DNA of 64,000 nucleotides, from contig JAPHSY010000002.1 in assembly GCA_026196495.1 (NCBI GenBank), positions 1 to 64,000 on the forward strand. The letters are read 5' to 3'. The translations under genes and the position numbers were made by a program. Origin of the DNA: Magnetovibrio sp. (GTDB lineage: Bacteria; Pseudomonadota; Alphaproteobacteria; Rhodospirillales; Magnetovibrionaceae). The first letter of the stretch is position 1, and every line of letters starts with the position of its first letter. The notes under the pieces are model-generated. The model was not told where the DNA came from. It searched no databases and saw only the letters and a program-made list of their open reading frames with translations. Of the stretch, positions 62,577 to 64,000 are shown piece after piece.

Positions 62577-63617
62577 TTGTCTATAAACGTTGATTTTATC
62601 CGAGATTTTAAAACGGATCTGAGCTATCTGGATGGAGCAAGCATGCTCATCACAGGCGGTACGGGTTCCTTTGGCCAACACTTTATTCGCTATTTGTTAA
62701 AGCATGCGAACCTGTCACGTTTAGTAGTCTTTTCTCGCGATGAGCAAAAGCATTTCGACATGGAGCAGGACTTCCGTGATCTCGATGAGAAAAAAATTCT
62801 GCGCTACTTTATTGGTGATGTAAGAGATATTGGCCGTTTGGAAATGGCGTTGCGCGGGGTGGATTATATCGTTCACGCTGCTGCGATGAAGCACGTTTCA
62901 CTGGCAGAATACAATCCATTTGAATGTGTTCACACAAATATCCTTGGTGCTGAGAATGTGGTTCGTGCAGCCATCAAAAGCGGTGTGAAACACACCATCG
63001 CCCTGTCCACGGATAAAGCCGCAAACCCCATTAATCTTTACGGGGCATCAAAGCTGGCATCTGACAAAATCTTTACCGCTGCAAATAACCTAAGTGCTGC
63101 AACAGGGCAGTTTTTTTCGGTTGTTCGTTACGGAAATGTGATTGGATCTCGCGGAAGTGTGGTTCCGCTGTTCCAAAAATTGATTAAAGCAAAATCTGAC
63201 CACCTTCCGATTACAGATATGCAGATGACGCGGTTCTGGATTACGTTGCAGCAAAGTGTTGATTTTGTCCTTTCTTCTCTGAAAATGATGCAGGGGGGCG
63301 AGGTTTTTGTTCCAAAGATTCCAAGCATGCGTGTTCCGGACTTGGCGGAAGCGATGGCCCCCGGATTGGAACAGCGTGTTATTGGAATTCGACCTGGTGA
63401 GAAATTGCATGAAATCATGATCGGGCGTGACGATGCAATTCATACGATTGAGATGGATGATCGTTATATCATTGCTCCGTCATGTGCATTTTGGATACAG
63501 GGTGAAGCCCCACAATACGAAGGCAAAACAGTCTCTGATCGGTTCGAATATACCAGTGATGCAAATGAAGAATGGTTGGATGCTGATACGATGCGGGACT
63601 TCTTGGCGCAATCCTAG
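62577..63617 (+). CDS. pseB: UDP-N-acetylglucosamine 4,6-dehydratase (inverting)
   Basis: 346 residues from TTG 62577 with AAAGAG upstream; ATG 62643 would give a start closer to the NAD motif. ASMLITGGTGSFGQHFIRYLL near 22-42, RDEQKHFDMEQDF, YFIGDVRDIGRLEMAL, HAAAMKHVSLAEYNPFE, ALSTDKAANPINLYGASKLASDK and NVIGSRGSVVPLF are FlaA1/PseB hallmarks. It makes the 4-keto-6-deoxy sugar used by PseC (7404). The N-terminal extension of about 20 residues is unusual if the TTG start is right. Confidence 0.92.
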   Translation: MSINVDFIRDFKTDLSYLDGASMLITGGTGSFGQHFIRYLLKHANLSRLVVFSRDEQKHFDMEQDFRDLDEKKILRYFIGDVRDIGRLEMALRGVDYIVHAAAMKHVSLAEYNPFECVHTNILGAENVVRAAIKSGVKHTIALSTDKAANPINLYGASKLASDKIFTAANNLSAATGQFFSVVRYGNVIGSRGSVVPLFQKLIKAKSDHLPITDMQMTRFWITLQQSVDFVLSSLKMMQGGEVFVPKIPSMRVPDLAEAMAPGLEQRVIGIRPGEKLHEIMIGRDDAIHTIEMDDRYIIAPSCAFWIQGEAPQYEGKTVSDRFEYTSDANEEWLDADTMRDFLAQS

Positions 63618-63654
63618 ATCGTTTCCGACTTTTAAAATTTGAGTGGTAAGCACA

Positions 63655-64000
63655 ATGACAGTTGCGGTGATCGTTCAGGCGCGTATGACCTCCACCCGGT
63701 TACCTGGGAAAATCCTCATGGAACTTGGCGGTGAAACGCCGCTGTTTTATGTGCTGAAACGATGCGCCATGATTCCCGGTGTCGACGTTGTTTGCTGTGC
63801 TATTCCGGACACTCCAGAATCCGATCCAATTGAAACCGAGGCCAAACGATGTGGGGCTGAGGTTTATCGGGGCTCTGAAAGCGATGTTTTGGATCGTTAC
63901 TATCAAGCTGCCAAAATGGTTAATGCCGATACCATTATTCGCATCACCAGTGATTGCCCGCTGGTTGACCCTTGGGTGTGTGGTGAAACGCTTGAGCTGT
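63655..64000 (+). CDS. SpsF/PseF-like cytidylyltransferase (cut by window end)
   Basis: Open frame from ATG 63655 to the window end (115 codons). VAVIVQARMTSTRLPGKILMELGGETPLFYVLKR at the N-terminus is the SpsF-type nucleotide-binding motif. VVCCAIPDTPESD, YRGSESDVLDRYYQAA and IIRITSDCPLVDP follow. Such proteins activate sugars for spore coat or flagellin glycans and often sit beside pseB, pseC and pseG. A second cytidylyltransferase lies at 45152. The rest of the protein and its neighbours are outside the window. Confidence 0.85.
   Translation, partial: MTVAVIVQARMTSTRLPGKILMELGGETPLFYVLKRCAMIPGVDVVCCAIPDTPESDPIETEAKRCGAEVYRGSESDVLDRYYQAAKMVNADTIIRITSDCPLVDPWVCGETLEL

Noticed and set aside
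1-64000. Insertion sequences, prophage, tRNA, rRNA or CRISPR
   Set aside because: No transposase or integrase-like frame, no regular repeat-spacer pattern and no tRNA-like fold noticed on reading; a dedicated scan would be needed to exclude small ones.

Overview
The window looks like one large surface-polysaccharide (O-antigen/capsule type) locus of a Gram-negative bacterium. An alphaproteobacterium of the Rhodospirillales kind is my best guess, with low confidence. It rests on protein flavour, moderate GC by eye, and the nifJ / Crp-Fnr / hemerythrin neighbourhood at the left edge. I saw no rRNA, tRNA, CRISPR array, transposase or prophage gene.

Layout. 1-3.1 kb is a flank of anaerobic/redox genes: the 3' end of nifJ, a secreted protein of unknown function, a DNR/FNR-type regulator, and a hemerythrin-like gene behind a good FNR-type box. 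3.1-9.9 kb starts the polysaccharide region: a methyltransferase (-), then on the + strand a GT-C-like membrane protein, manC, pseC, a MarR/wHTH regulator fused to a Rossmann-like domain behind repeated operator-like sites, and an RfaH/NusG paralog. 9.9-14.1 kb (-) holds an O-antigen ligase-like protein, fcl, gmd and a GT2. 14.2-16.8 kb (+) holds a GT4 and two methyltransferases. 16.8-57.9 kb is an almost gapless run of 32 genes on the minus strand: glycosyltransferases, Wzx, a Wzy-GT4 fusion, three AsnB-type amidotransferases, two MBOAT/SGNH acyl-transfer pairs, radical-SAM enzymes, a nonulosonic-acid-like cassette (synthase-cupin fusion, HAD phosphatase, CMP transferase, oxidoreductase), an ABC flippase, and a WbpG/HisF2/HisH2 amidine-forming set with two WbpG paralogs. 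57.9-58.6 kb is the only long non-coding stretch, a divergent promoter region. 58.6-64 kb (+) holds a methyltransferase, a B12-type radical-SAM protein, an orphan protein, pseB and a cytidylyltransferase cut by the window end.

How it fits together. ManC, Gmd and Fcl supply GDP-mannose and GDP-fucose, and a GT11-like protein may use the fucose donor. PseB and PseC at opposite ends of the window begin pseudaminic-acid-type synthesis, and the central cassette makes and activates a nonulosonic-like sugar. The amidotransferases suggest a heavily amidated/amidinated glycan, and the MBOAT/SGNH pairs suggest O-acylation. GTs, Wzx/ABC, Wzy and the ligase assemble and export it.

Most notable signal. 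The divergent region at 57.9-58.6 kb carries two near-identical ops-like elements (TGCGGTAGCWTGC), one on each strand. Each points at the operon it precedes, and an RfaH homolog is encoded about 49 kb away in the same locus. This suggests that one antiterminator controls both the ~41-kb minus-strand array and the plus-strand operon. It is inferred from sequence reading alone.
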